Shown one piece after another: positions 1 to 11,026 of a stretch of 64,000 nucleotides of DNA. Position 1 is the stretch's first letter, and each line of letters opens with the position of its first letter. The stretch comes from Suillus spraguei (Eukaryota; Basidiomycota; Agaricomycetes; Boletales; Suillaceae), in assembly GCA_016800925.1 (NCBI GenBank), contig JABCPU010000002.1, positions 124,001 through 188,000 of the forward strand, written 5' to 3'. The notes under the pieces were generated by a model. The model was not told the DNA's origin and did not search any database. It saw only the letters and a program-made list of their open reading frames with translations. A program made the translations under genes and the position numbers.

Positions 1-954
1 ATCAGTGTCACTGGCACTGAGGGAGAATAATGGCGATATTTCATGCCAGGTGTAGTGGTGCCTGCTCCAATACGTCGTCACGAAAATCACGACGATGGAC
101 GAGGATCTCTGGTGTTGGTGTATCAGTATCTGAGAAGCCATTAACGAGTACTCGTTTTATGTCTTCCACTGTAATTCCACCAGGTCGCAGGATGCGGATA
201 TTTCCATCTTCATGTAGACCATCCACCACAGTACTTTCTAGACCAACTTCACATGGGCCACCATCCAGAATGATTGTGATTTTGCCATTCAAGTCATTCA
301 ACACGTGCTCTGCGCGGGTGGGACTAGGTTTTCCGGAGGAGTTGGCGCTTGGAGCTGCGAGTGGTGCATCGGTGATAGCAATGAGTGCTCGTGCTACTGG
401 ATGTGATGGCATTCTGATTGCGACAGTTGGCTGGCCAGCGGTAATGATGTCGGGTATCAGGTTATGGTCGCAAGGGAAAAGTAGTGTGAGGGGTCCGGCC
501 AAAAATGCTCTATGAGCAACTCATAAGAAGGCGAGAGCGCATAATTTTGTGGAAGCAAAGTCTGTAGCATACGCCGCGAGGACACATGTACGATGAGAGG
601 ATTGTCAGCTGGCCGGCCTTTGGTAGAGAATATCTTGAGGGCTGCGGTCGCGTTTAGAGCGATAGCACCCAGCCCATAAACGGTTTCTGTAGGAAAAGCG
701 ACTGGGAGGAGATCTTTGAGGCAGGAGGCGGCGGTACGCAAGGCTGCGAGGGTTTCAGGTGAGCTGATGGCTACTTGGTCGTCCGAAGAAAAAACAACGG
801 ATGTAGAATCGCATGCGAGCACCTGAGTTGCCGCCGCCATCGTGCCTTGTAGCGAAGGTCTTTTCAACGAGAACTTTAGGAACCTTTTCAAAACATTCAT
901 TAGTAGGAGTACACAGACCGAGTCAGAGTCCGGAACCCGATCCGGGGTAGTCAT
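1..954 (-). CDS. SUA5: Threonylcarbamoyl-AMP synthase (Sua5/YrdC), 3' end beyond the window
   Basis: Makes threonylcarbamoyl-adenylate from threonine, bicarbonate and ATP for t6A37 of ANN-decoding tRNAs. The YrdC core is clear: PTETVYGLG, a KGRP nucleotide-binding motif, LIEHFWP then GPLTLLFP, and SANSSGKPSPT. The start of the Sua5 C-terminal domain follows as PGMKYRHYSP, and the gene runs off the left edge. Two frame breaks are seen: between HFWP and GPLTLL (about 494-500) and just before TTPGMKY (about 55-58). Each is repaired by one extra G or C in a GG or CC run, so I read them as sequence errors in a functional gene. In-frame starts lie at 954, 900 and 840; the 900 start gives a basic N-terminus rich in K, R and F that could target mitochondria, while 840 would give a cytosolic form. 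That dual use is inference. Family assignment is secure. Confidence 0.9.
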
Positions 955-1112
955 AGTAAATCAATAGGAAGGCTGGTATTATAACTAATCTCAAGTACTA
1001 TGAGACATGAATATCTTGGTATCCTGATATGCTACGCCCATGACATCCCTTTTATCAAGTCACTGCTTTTGATAAACAGAAATTGACCTGTTACATCAAG
1101 TGTTGCTATGTG

Positions 1113-1548
1113 TTATGTGTCCCGGGAATCAGGCGCATGCATCTTGGGCATGTTCAATCCAACCCGTCGTGCGGTCGCTTCTATCCGTTCCTCTGCTGTT
1201 AGGTCGACTAATGGATTATATCTCTCCAATAAAGCCTAGCACAAGTTAGTCGATGTAACACCTTGCGTGAAATCAGAACACTCACCTTATACTCTCGCTG
1301 GGATCGCAGGAAAGTCAAGGCATTCTGCATATCATGTTGAAAATGTTGCACATCTTCGGATTGTCCACTCTGTGCGAACAGGACTCGGAAGTTTGAAGCA
1401 ATGTCTTTGTTCCGAGCTAACCGAGGTTTGACAGTCTAAGCGTCACTGGAAGTCAATACAAGCAGGACAAATGAAAAGAGCGGTAATGTACTGCTTGAGC
1501 TATCTCTCGGACCACCCGTCGATAAACATGTGTATGATGTGCAACCAT
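1113..1548 (-). CDS. FMC1: ATP synthase assembly factor Fmc1-like (C7orf55 family)
   Basis: Small mitochondrial protein needed for F1-ATPase assembly under stress in yeast. Three exons, 1548-1492, 1435-1286 and 1235-1113, with 56 and 50 bp introns, close exactly to 109 aa. Diagnostic stretches are LARNKDIASNFR, then MQNALTFLRSQREYKALLER, then the C-terminal LTAEERIEATARRVGL, which are the conserved blocks of the family. The start at 1548 gives a short N-terminus ending YRRVVREIAQA, as in LYR-like assembly factors. No single open frame shows this gene because each exon is under 160 bases. It follows SUA5 on the same strand and is divergent from the RRM gene. Confidence 0.85.
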
Positions 1549-1861
1549 TGAGTGTAAGTGAACGTTCAGACAAAGCTGTGGCCGGGTAGAAAACCATGAC
1601 ACCGAAAGCTAATTTCCTTTTTTGGATGATCGATCAATCCACTATCATAATTATTTTACAATTCGTCCACGACCACTCTCCATGATCATTGTTGATTCAA
1701 GCCACTGACACAACTTGAAGAAGCTCCCGTCCATAATGCTGTGGAAATTAACTTGCTTGGGCCCTCCTCCACTTCTCGATACTTCAAAAGGCTGCTCAGT
1801 CTGACACTTGTTCGCCAGCTCAACTTAACACCCTAGCTTCATTCACGGATAACTTATCATC
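1549..1861. other. Divergent intergenic region FMC1 / RRM gene
   Basis: About 310 bases between two divergent starts, so probably a shared promoter. I see no clear TATA box, RNA gene or repeat. Confidence 0.4.
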
Positions 1862-1927
1862 ATGGTTTACCACTGCCATAGCATAGACTCTGATGACTCT
1901 CCTGCTCACAACCCAGGAACTAAATCT

Positions 1928-2766
1928 ATGCCCAAAGTCAGTAACATACCGTGACCTCCTCCTAATCATGTCACTCAAGTTCTTGCCGTAGTCAAAAAAA
2001 GTAACAAGCTCGCGGAAAAATGACGCCAAACCGACGCGTACCAATCCTGCACGAACCCACAAACAGAAGCAACGTGTTGTCCATGCCATCAAGAAGCATG
2101 TCAAACAACGACGACGTGATTCTACTCATGTGTTTGTCGGCAATGTAAGACACCGTGAAAACCAATACGTTATAGAACCTGACTTTGGTGCAAGCTTGCT
2201 AAAACAGTCGACGAAAACACTATTGAAGAGTACTTCAGTCAGTGTGGCAAGATTCTCTCTGTCGAGATTCGCTGCAGCGGTGGTCTGGCAATGACGACTG
2301 GTCGCCCGGATCCAGCCTATATTGCCCAATATTCTGTTAGGCAGTACGCTATGATCACGTTTATTGATGTATCTGCTGTCAGTAAAGCTCTGAATCTCAA
2401 TGGGTCTCGTCTTCAAATAGGCAATGAATCTACGGAACTCGTGGTGGGTTACTTGCACCCTAATTTCGGGATCAACTTAAAACTGTAATTTAGGTCACTC
2501 GCAGCGCCGCTGATCTTCCGGAAGTAATAGAAAAGGTGCAACAGCGTCTTGAGGGATACCGAGCTCGCAATGGTTTTACTGATGCGAGGCGTACTCGACA
2601 AAGTGCAATGAGGTATGACAACCATTGTCGACTTATAATTCATTGTTGACTTAACTATTGACCTAGGGCTTTGGACCTGCAACCCACTATTTTATTAGAC
2701 ACTCGCGGAGATAAACACCCGCGCGGGAGGATTTTTGGTTTTTCTTTCCCTTTACCCCTTTTTTGA
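1928..2766 (+). CDS. Single-RRM RNA-binding protein
   Basis: Five exons (1928-1936, 1992-2144, 2195-2443, 2494-2612, 2667-2766) joined by 50-55 bp introns give a 209-aa protein that closes in frame. A basic N-terminus (HKQKQRVVHAIKKHVKQRRR) precedes one RRM. RNP2 is HVFVGNLA and RNP1 is the divergent QYAMITFID, separated by a long loop. After the RRM comes ELVVTRSAADLPEVIEK, then a short R-rich tail. The start at 1928 (MPK then an intron) is my choice; an in-frame ATG at 1862 would add 22 residues. The RRM is clear. The exact orthologue is not recognised; a nuclear or nucleolar RNA-processing role is inference. Confidence 0.75.
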
Positions 2767-3243
2767 CTTTTCCTGGTAAATGCCGCCGCCATTCTTTGTT
2801 TCTTTCACGCTGTCCTTGACTCTATGTACCTATGCCGTATGCCCAACACAACGTGTACTATGGTTGGCGATGAGACGCCCTGAATGTTAGGCTTCTGGAA
2901 GCATTGACATAATTATATGGTACTAGCGAATGAACGACCTTAAGCTTCAGTTACCACGCCTTCGGCCGGATTTGTGAGCTTTATAAAGCTTTGGACTTTT
3001 GACAACGCCTCTGGAAACATTTGCTTCAATCAAGTACCTGCTACTGTGTTGACAGGCCAGTTGCGGGTGTTTTCCTTGGCTTTCTCATTTATACTGCCTG
3101 TATGGAATCAGTTTGACAAGACAATTCTTCAGATCCTGAGGTGAGATCAACTCAATGCTTCTAGTGCCAAACTGAAAGCCTTATTACGCTCCAAGTGCGG
3201 CTGCCCTTCGTTTGTTCACCGTTCGTTGGAGCTAGTCACTGCC
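2767..3243. other. Intergenic region before the eIF4A-like gene
   Basis: About 480 bases between tandem plus-strand genes. It starts with a T-rich stretch just after the RRM gene stop. No gene, tRNA or repeat seen. Confidence 0.4.
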
Positions 3244-6200
3244 ATGGCGAGAGGCGCAACCCTCAATCCAACCTCGATGCCCTTCTTCCCCGGCAGTATG
3301 CGAAATAGTGAAGAGGATGGGGCCACTGGGTTCGTATTTGGGGTTCCCACACTTCGGGAGCAAGATGGAGCGTCCGTGTCCTCTCAATCAGCCTGTTCCG
3401 CTGATCGCAGGTCTTTGAAGTCGTCCCCAAGTCCGCCCCGATTCCTGGAGCACACTGGAGCGCCCGATAGTCTCCCAGACGCCCGTTTCCAGCTGTTGTC
3501 CCCACACGGGGATAGGCCTCCATATCTCCATCAGGTTGAACCTGAGAGGCAGCATATGTTCCGTGCGAGAGACATGAATAAGGTTGGCAGTTTAGAGTCC
3601 CTCCCAGAAGCGGATGATACCCCCAATCCAAATACCCATGACGAAGGCATGCACATCCCAGGCGATTCGTCTCCATTTATCTCGGCTCTCGTGCAACAAT
3701 CTCGGAATCGCAATGTAACACCTCCAGTCAACATTATGAACACCTCCATGCGTTCTTCATCATTCAACATCAATGGACCACTCTCCTCCTCGTCTCCGGT
3801 CTCGTCTTTGGACTCGGGCAGTCAGCTTGCCTCCAGTGCCGATTTTCATCATAATCTGGAGGTACAACTCAAAGCTTCTCCAATCATACGCGACCTATTA
3901 GACCGGCTTCAACGTTGCGAATATAACACGCGCGAAATCCAGCGTGATATCAGCGACATACATCGCAAAGTCAACATCCTCGTTGAAAGGACCATTAGCA
4001 ATGCTACTGCTACTTCTTTCAATAGTACTCAGCCTGAATTCAAGGACCCTTTCGCACCTGCTTCTGGCATGTCCACGCCCGCAGTCAACATCCCACGGGC
4101 TTCATTTAGTGCAAACATTGCACCAAATCAATCACCTCCTGCGGATGATATTACACAGATTTCTCAACGCCTGAACACGTTGACCACATCCGTCGGGCAA
4201 TTGTTGGCTCTTCAAACACAGCAGCATATTCAGAATGCTACCACAGGCCTTCTTCCTGCCCAGATGGGACGATCTACCCCACAGATGCAAGACATGGCCT
4301 CGAACCAAGTATTTCCCCACGGCATGGGGTCTAACCCTACTGCCCTTGGTCATGGTATACCAAACAGACCAGATATGCGACCATCACCACGCGCACCCAA
4401 TCCCCCGATGCGCACTTGGTCAGCGGGAACGCTTGATCTTCCCATGCGGACCGAGACTCTCGGCAGTCTGGGACGACTCGAACCCCCTCGGGATAAACGT
4501 CGTTCTGTGACTGGGAGTATGATACGGCGGGAATCTGTAGGCGTGCGTGTTTCAATTTCCTTAGCGACACCAAATCGACTAACCTGCTTGATTGCTAGAT
4601 GATCGATGCACAGGGCAATGAGCTATCTGGTAGCTCAGGCCGTGACAATGGTCCCATTATCTCCAAGTGGGAACAGTTGAATCTTGCGCCAGATTTGCTT
4701 CGTTCTCTCAGCAAATTTGGGTTAGTAACAATTCATTGGGACCAGTTCTTCCGCTAAACTCCATGTTCCTAGCGTCGGGCCTCCTAACAAGATTCAGCAA
4801 CGCGCGCTTCCGTTTCTTCTGCGAGGTGCAGATATCATTGCGCAAGCTCCACCCACCCAAGAGCGGATTGCAGCATATGTGATACCCGCTATTCAAGTAG
4901 CTGTGATAAACACTGCTGGACGCCCCCCTTCCAGGGGACCTCTAGTAATTATGATATCTACTACGGTCGATCAAGCCACCCAGGCTCAGCGTATGATTCG
5001 TGACCTCGGGGGTCCGATTGGTATCAGATCTGCGCTAGGCGTAGGTGCATCCACTTCGCCTAGTGACCTCAGCCAGGAACTACGTCTTCTGCAGCAGAAC
5101 ATGCCCCACATCATTTGTGGGACCCCACAGAAGCTGCATGCCCTCTTCACTACCTCTGGAGGTCTCGTCGGATCTGAAGTCCGCTTCCTCGTTCTTGATG
5201 AGGTTGATCAGTTGATTGCCCGCAACTTACACGAGTTTGTCTTCAACATAGTGAAGCTTCTTCCTGCGCCAAAGTCTCGACCTGTTGGGAATGTCACACC
5301 AAACTCCACTTCTGCCCCACCTCAACAACCTTTCAATTCCTTTGATGCAAATAGCCACCCTGGTTTGTCGACTTCCAACACAGGACGCAGGTTCTCTGCA
5401 ATTTCCCCGTCCCCTCCGAATGAGCATACCACTGCCTCGTCGAACGGTATTGAACGACAGACTGCACTGTTTTCCAACACTGTGCCGCAGGATGTGCTCA
5501 ATCTAGCTACGGCTATCCAGCTCAAAGAGCCTGTACGCGTTCTAGTCCGCCGTGATGGAAATGTGACCAGCACCGAGTCCGCTCAAGGATCTCGCGGTCT
5601 TAGGCAATTTTACCTTTATCTTGCTTTCACCGCCGGTGTTCGAACAGACACAGCAAATCCTGGTGCACCGGGTGGTGGACATGGTATCATTGGTTCTGGT
5701 CGCGGGGCATCTAGTGCTGAGAGCGCTCAAGCTCGCGAGTGGAAGCTTGATGCGTTGGCAGATATATTCGATGATGTCGAGGTCAGCCAGGCGATCGTGC
5801 ATGTCGGTGGCATGACCTCATTGGATTCGGTTGTCCACAAGCTTGCCAGCCGTGGACTTGAAGCTGTACCTCTTGTCAGTACCAGAAGCATTCTCTTTTC
5901 CTCGATACTTAGGCGATTCTCTTCTAGCACGGTGACATGAATGCAGGCACAAAGTTGGCGGCGCTGAACAAGTTCAAAAGTTCAGCATCAGTTATGATGA
6001 GAGAGCCTATGACGAAAGTGTTGATCGTGAACGATGTGCAGGTGAAGACTCCAGAAGTGTCCCACGTTCCTCTGATCATCAACTACGGTAAGTAATCGGC
6101 CATGCTATGGTCTGAATTTAACTTCAACTTTTTGTTAGACCTTCCAAAAGCTGTAGAGGAGTACGCGCATCGGTAGGCCAATCCATTTCCTGTGCCAAAC

Positions 6201-6491
6201 ACGCGCTCACCTCTATTACAGCGTTGCTCCAGCGATTGCTTCCAATTATGCACGTGCTGGTGTTGTGGTGAACTTTGTCACTGCGACTGGTGGTGATGTT
6301 GAAATGCTTCGCTCTATTGAATGTTTCTACAAGTATGCACCTTTTTCAAACCTAATATTGGCAATTGACAAATTTTTTTCTAATCCAGAATTAAATGTGT
6401 ATGTTTTCCTGTTGAGATCGCACACTGCAAACTGAACCTAACTTACTTTCGACAGCCTGAGGTCCCATTGAGCCTTCGCGATATCATCTAA
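3244..6491 (+). CDS. DEAD-box-like eIF4A paralogue, ATPase motifs lost, long disordered N-terminus
   Basis: Eight exons (3244-4542, 4599-4720, 4773-5874, 5928-6087, 6139-6172, 6222-6332, 6389-6398, 6456-6491) close to 957 aa. Residues 1 to about 440 are Ser/Pro-rich and apparently disordered, with a short coiled-coil-like part. The rest aligns along the whole eIF4A fold: KFGVGPPNKIQQRALPFLL (Q-motif region), LDEVDQL (motif II), HGDMNAGTKLAALNKF, INYDLPKAVEEYAHRV, a GVVVNFVTA strand and an IECFY tail near the end. Walker A is APPTQER instead of APTGSGKT, motif II reads DEVD, and motif VI HRIGRxGR is replaced by HRVAPAIASNY. A low-complexity insert of about 70 residues follows KLLPAPKSRP. ATP hydrolysis is therefore unlikely. 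A role as scaffold or translation or mRNP regulator is inference. The start is the ATG in a good context at 3244. Confidence 0.85.
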
Positions 6492-6846
6492 ACACGCACT
6501 GGGCGTTCATGTATCTCTATTTTCTCGGGCCCTGCTTCAGTCACTTTCCAATGTGTTCTTATACCTGCTAACGTATCACTTACCCGGGCAGGTGCTCAGC
6601 CATGGCACAAATCTGTTTTATACCCATATATTTGGCACCCCTTTAGCGATATCAACTCAGATGTTTCCGTACTGACACTGTTTCCATCACTACTTGGTAT
6701 CCAGTCTTCCCGACACTGACCACTGTATAGCAGTCTTTCCTTCCTGTCTTCACTACGTTTACCTTGGGATCCGGCTTACTGTGTTTTATGTCCATGTTCT
6801 TTATGTCATTCTGTTACTGCGGAGCTTAGTGTCTACCAACGTACTT
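6492..6846. other. Convergent 3' region
   Basis: About 355 bases between the ends of the eIF4A-like gene and ELP2, pyrimidine-rich. No gene seen. Confidence 0.4.
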
Positions 6847-9800
6847 TTAGTCTATTTCAAATTGGACAATCAGCACTTTCAGTGTACCATCTTCGCTGCA
6901 GGACGCCAGCTGCTTCCTCAGTGGGTTGTCAGTTGCTCTCCATGCTAAACGATTGATTTGATCAACATGTGCCAAACTTTGAACTCGTGAGCGAATCCCC
7001 TCTTGCAAGCCACGGTATAGACCTACCTCGAGTCGATGGTCAACACTGGTCTCCACTGATCTGGCGTGGACATCAAACTTGAATAGATCTTGATCTCTCC
7101 TGTCTCTAAACCAACCGCAAGCCAGCGTCTGGATAGAGTTGTCATTGACACGAGATACAGAAAGGTTTTACTTACTCTTGCGCATCGGCACCGGCAGAAC
7201 AAAACGCGACAGCAGTTGCCGCCTCCTCGAATTTCATGGTCGCAATTGCTCCCCATCCAGTAGAGTCCGAGTGTTGCTTCCATATTTTTACCTGATGGAC
7301 GGTCGATCGAGAATCTTTCTATAGAATCAAAAACACTTACAGTCTTATCACGAGATGCAGTAGCAAAAAGGTCCCCTTCGCTGCTCCATGCGCAATCCCA
7401 GATGATTCTTCCGTGTGATTTATCCGCTGCGATGGGCATATAACCTGGTATGCAGCAGTATGGTTAGCTGTCATTCGGTTATACGAAGGCATATAGCCTC
7501 ATACCATGTTCTTTCTTCTCAAATAGTCTCCACGTTCGATCCCGACTCACGTGAGGACGTATCTATCGTTTGGTGGGCTGAATGCTATACGGGTAACTGT
7601 CAGGCTATGGCCCTCGAGAGGGACACCGAAAGGCTGGTAGTCAGCTGTGGTGTACACGCGAACAACGGCATGCTGGGAGGAAGTTGCACGGCAAGCAGTC
7701 GCAAGAAGGTCAAGCGAATTAGAAGCTGAGATTGTGATCGACTAATCAATTTCATCAATCATATTTCACACAGGAATCACAGGTTGGCTGACCTCATACC
7801 CATGCCCAAAGATTTTTTCAATTTCGGGCCAGAGGGTAATGGAAGCTAACTCTCCTTCAAAAGGGCGTCTGCAAGGTCTGCTACTGTACAATTCTAAATG
7901 TCCTGAATGTCCTTGAATGAGATATGGTCCGTCAAACAGCAAACACCACGCATATCATATGACACACCATCACTAATAGCCTTGTTCGAGAGTCCCAGAG
8001 GAGGCACACTAGCTGTTGCCGGTCTATCCCCCTTTTTTTTCTCAGAGGCCTTGAGATATAACAAGGAGAGGTCCTTACCTCACTCTGGGCTAGATCCTTT
8101 ACTCCTAATATTCTGACCTCCTCGACGAAATTTCTTGGAGCTTCGAATACTCGTGCGACCTTCTCATCGGCAACACTTGCAAAAGTCCACGGACCAAGCC
8201 ATGTTACGCCCATTAAGTCATAGCCATGTACCTGAGGGCGTGACAACTCTTGCCAAAGGCTCTGTTCGGGGACAGATGACGTAATAGCACCATGAATGCG
8301 TGTCGTCTGGTCCACACTAACGTCGCGCAGTTAGCATTTAGAATACAGCATTGGTATCAAATGACCCTTACCCCACAGATACCAGATAGTCCCCTTTTGG
8401 GCTCCAGTCGAGGCCCTTTACTGCCCCACTGTGTCCGCTGATCGCTCCAACCTCTTCCCAATCCTCACTAGCTGTGATGCGGCGCCACCGTCGCCAGCCT
8501 CCACTCCAGCCCCATGCCAAGGCTTCGGCGCCATCCTTTGACCAAAGCCCTCCAGTAAAGCCACCGAGACGTTGACCTCCCACGTCACCGAAGCGTTGTA
8601 TATTAATCCAGATAGACGAGGTTGATGATGAATATGCAGTAGAGACGATCGAGCTAGGCGCCCATATAATGAGAGAGGAGTCCGTTGACGTAGAGAGCAA
8701 TGACACATTTGAAGGAGACCAAGAAAGCGACGTGATTCCTGCCTCATGGCCGATCAGGAGAGCATCAAATGTGATAGAGTACTGTTGCGTCCTTCCCATC
8801 ATATATCCAGTTACTAACGCGACCCCAAAATTTCCAATAAAATTTAACGCACCCGGAATTCGATTTGACGGTAAGAATATGCCGTTTAAGTGAAATTTGC
8901 CTGCCGCCCTCCTCTGCGTCTGCACCCAAGTCTCCCAATGAAGCTTCAAATGCGTCCAGGAGATCGTCGCTGAGATCGTTTCCCGAGTCTTTTGTATCAG
9001 TCTGTGACTGCATCTTAGTGAAGGATTCCACATTCCAAAGCCGGATGGTTCCATCCTGTGAGCCCGAAGCGAGAACGAGGGGATCATCCGGCGTGGAAGG
9101 AGCTTGAAATGCCAGCGCACGTATCCAGTCTTCATGTCCTGACAGGGTGACAGAACGGATAAACTTAAAGAAGGGAGTGAGCACTTGATACCTGGCTAAA
9201 ATATGTGAAGCCCACTGGTCCGTCAGAGCGTGTCCAGATGTGCACTTTGCGATCGGTTCCGCCAATGGCAAGTGTTATCACTTGGCCATGTTAAGCGCTA
9301 GTTATCGAGCTACTGAGTCTCTCACCTTCAGACGATGGTAGAAATGCGATTGCTATTGATAAAGGATACCATCCTTGAAGTGAGATGGTTTGGAACTCCT
9401 TCAACTCATCTGTCACAATCAGCCTGATTCACTGCACAAAAGAATAATAAATTTACCGTTGACATCACCACGTTGCGCCTCCCATATTTTGATGGAAGAG
9501 TCTGAACTTCCGGTCAGTAAGAATGTGTCGAATTCGCGAAGTACAGAGATGGCTTGTTTGTGTGCTTGGACAATCGCGGTAGTCCTCCACTACGAACATT
9601 GTGGAGACGTTTGCACACAAGGCAGATTAACATACCTCTGTCCCAAATAATCTCCAGTACCGGACGGTTCCCTTGTCATCTGCACTAGCAAATGCGTCGA
9701 GCGCCACAAAACGAACGCATGTTACTAGGCCATCGTGGCCAGGCAACGCCTGGAAGATGCCTCTGTCACCTGGGTCCTTCAAGTTCGATGAGATGTTAGG

Positions 9801-9963
9801 AGCGTCACGAAAGTGATGGCAAAATACTCACTTGAGTGTTCCATAATGCGACTAATTTCCCTGATCCACAGGCAATCAGGGAAGAGGTGGAGGCATCTGC
9901 AGCATGGTTGAAGCGATTGGTAGAGGCTGAAATATATGCCGTGCTGACGGATGGCTTGGACAT
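6847..9963 (-). CDS. ELP2: Elongator complex protein 2, WD40 repeats
   Basis: Scaffold subunit of Elongator, needed for mcm5/ncm5 modification of wobble uridines. The start at 9963 opens an N-terminal blade (LIACGSGKLVALWNTQ). I traced about 13 exons. Landmarks in order are ASADDKGTVRYWRLF, SDSSIKIWEAQ, SVTLSGHEDWIRALAF, ASGSQDGTIRLWNVESF, LLIGHEAGITSLSWSP, the Trp/Gly-rich GGFTGGLWSKDGAEALAWGW, GHSGAVKGLDWSPKGDY, TLWPEIEKIFGHGYE, HGRIIWDCAWSSEGDLFATA and the last repeat ASCSEDGTLKV. LWPE(I)EK(I)FGHGYE and GVTWLGPWTFASVADEKVARVFEAP are ELP2-specific. One frame break sits at 7548-7553 (YVLT to VSRDRTW), repaired by one extra C on the plus strand. The introns near 8041-8078 and 8780-8850 are not certain to the base. 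Confidence 0.92.
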
Positions 9964-10493
9964 CACAGATCGCAGGCTAGTAGTACCAGACTCCCGGACC
10001 GAATCTGGTAGTGGAGTTAGTTAATTTTTTGCAGAATGCGCAGAATTATCATACACTGATAGATGGGCTGCGCTAGTGTTGGTACGCGTTCTGCAACTAG
10101 TACGTTGAGTCGGCTGTCCTTAACGTTTACTAGTGCTAGTGATCGTTGACTCCGATGTAGGCTCGGAGTAAGTCAAGTCACGCCTTTGGGTCCGAACTCC
10201 GGCATAGTCCTCATAAAGTGCCACGTCCGTCTTCGATGCACACCTTGACGCGCATGGCACACACTGTAAGTGTGCTACATCAATAATCATCGCTCTGTTG
10301 TGCGACAGTAAGGGCGGGATGACAATTACAAACTTACAACTTACTCCCGCTCTCAGACTCTCGTCACACTTTACTCACGGAAACCAATCATTAGCATCAT
10401 ATCTGCCCACTGCCCAGTACTTGATTCGTCCACGAAAAACCGACATAGCTTCCATACTCGAATATCTGAAAAGTTCGTTTATAATCCTTTCAC
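9964..10493. other. Divergent intergenic region ELP2 / PPT2
   Basis: About 530 bases between divergent starts. No gene or repeat recognised. Confidence 0.4.
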
Positions 10494-10956
10494 ATGCCAA
10501 TCCTCGGCATTGGTGTCGATATTCTGCACCTTCCGCGTCTCATCAGTCTATTGAGTCGAAGGGGAACCAAAGCTTTTGCCACGAGAATTTTAAGCTCCCA
10601 AGAATTACAAACATTTCAGTTACTCGCAGAACGGCATGGAGAAGTTAAGACTGGAAGGACTGCACAGTTTCTGGGTGTACGGCGAGTCTTTTCCTCATTT
10701 ACGTCTTGCTAGACATTCATGCAACGTGTCATGGTCTAGGTGGGCGGTGAAAGAAGCTGTGTATAAAGCCTTGTATCCCATCCGCCCTGCGTGGAAGGAG
10801 GTCACATACTTATCATTCAACGGAGTTACCGGCGAAAAACCAACACTTGTTTACCGTCCCATCCACCATGATGTTGGACCAGCGATTAAATTGCATGTTT
10901 CAGTGAGTCATGACGGGGATTACGTCTACGCACAAGTTATTGCGGAGTCGGCGTAA
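10494..10956 (+). CDS. PPT2: 4'-Phosphopantetheinyl transferase, AcpS type (mitochondrial Ppt2-like)
   Basis: Transfers phosphopantetheine from CoA to a Ser of an acyl carrier protein, in fungi the mitochondrial ACP that supports lipoate synthesis and Fe-S and complex I assembly. The 134-aa model has the N-terminal AcpS motif ILGIGVDILHLPRL with its Mg-binding Asp, a FATRILSSQE block and the WAVKEAVYKAL helix with the catalytic KEA. A C-terminal HVSVSHDGDYVYAQV strand follows. Exons are 10494-10681 and 10740-10956. The intron fits only as a GC-AG intron (donor CG then GCGAGT), which restores FLGVRWAVKEA exactly; no GT donor keeps the frame. The ATG at 10494 is directly before the family motif. 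Convergent with IBA57. Confidence 0.88.
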
Positions 10957-11026
10957 TCTGACGTGTATCATTTTTCAAGAGTGGTGTGTCTGGTTTCAGG
11001 TAATATAAAGAAACCACGGTCCTAAA

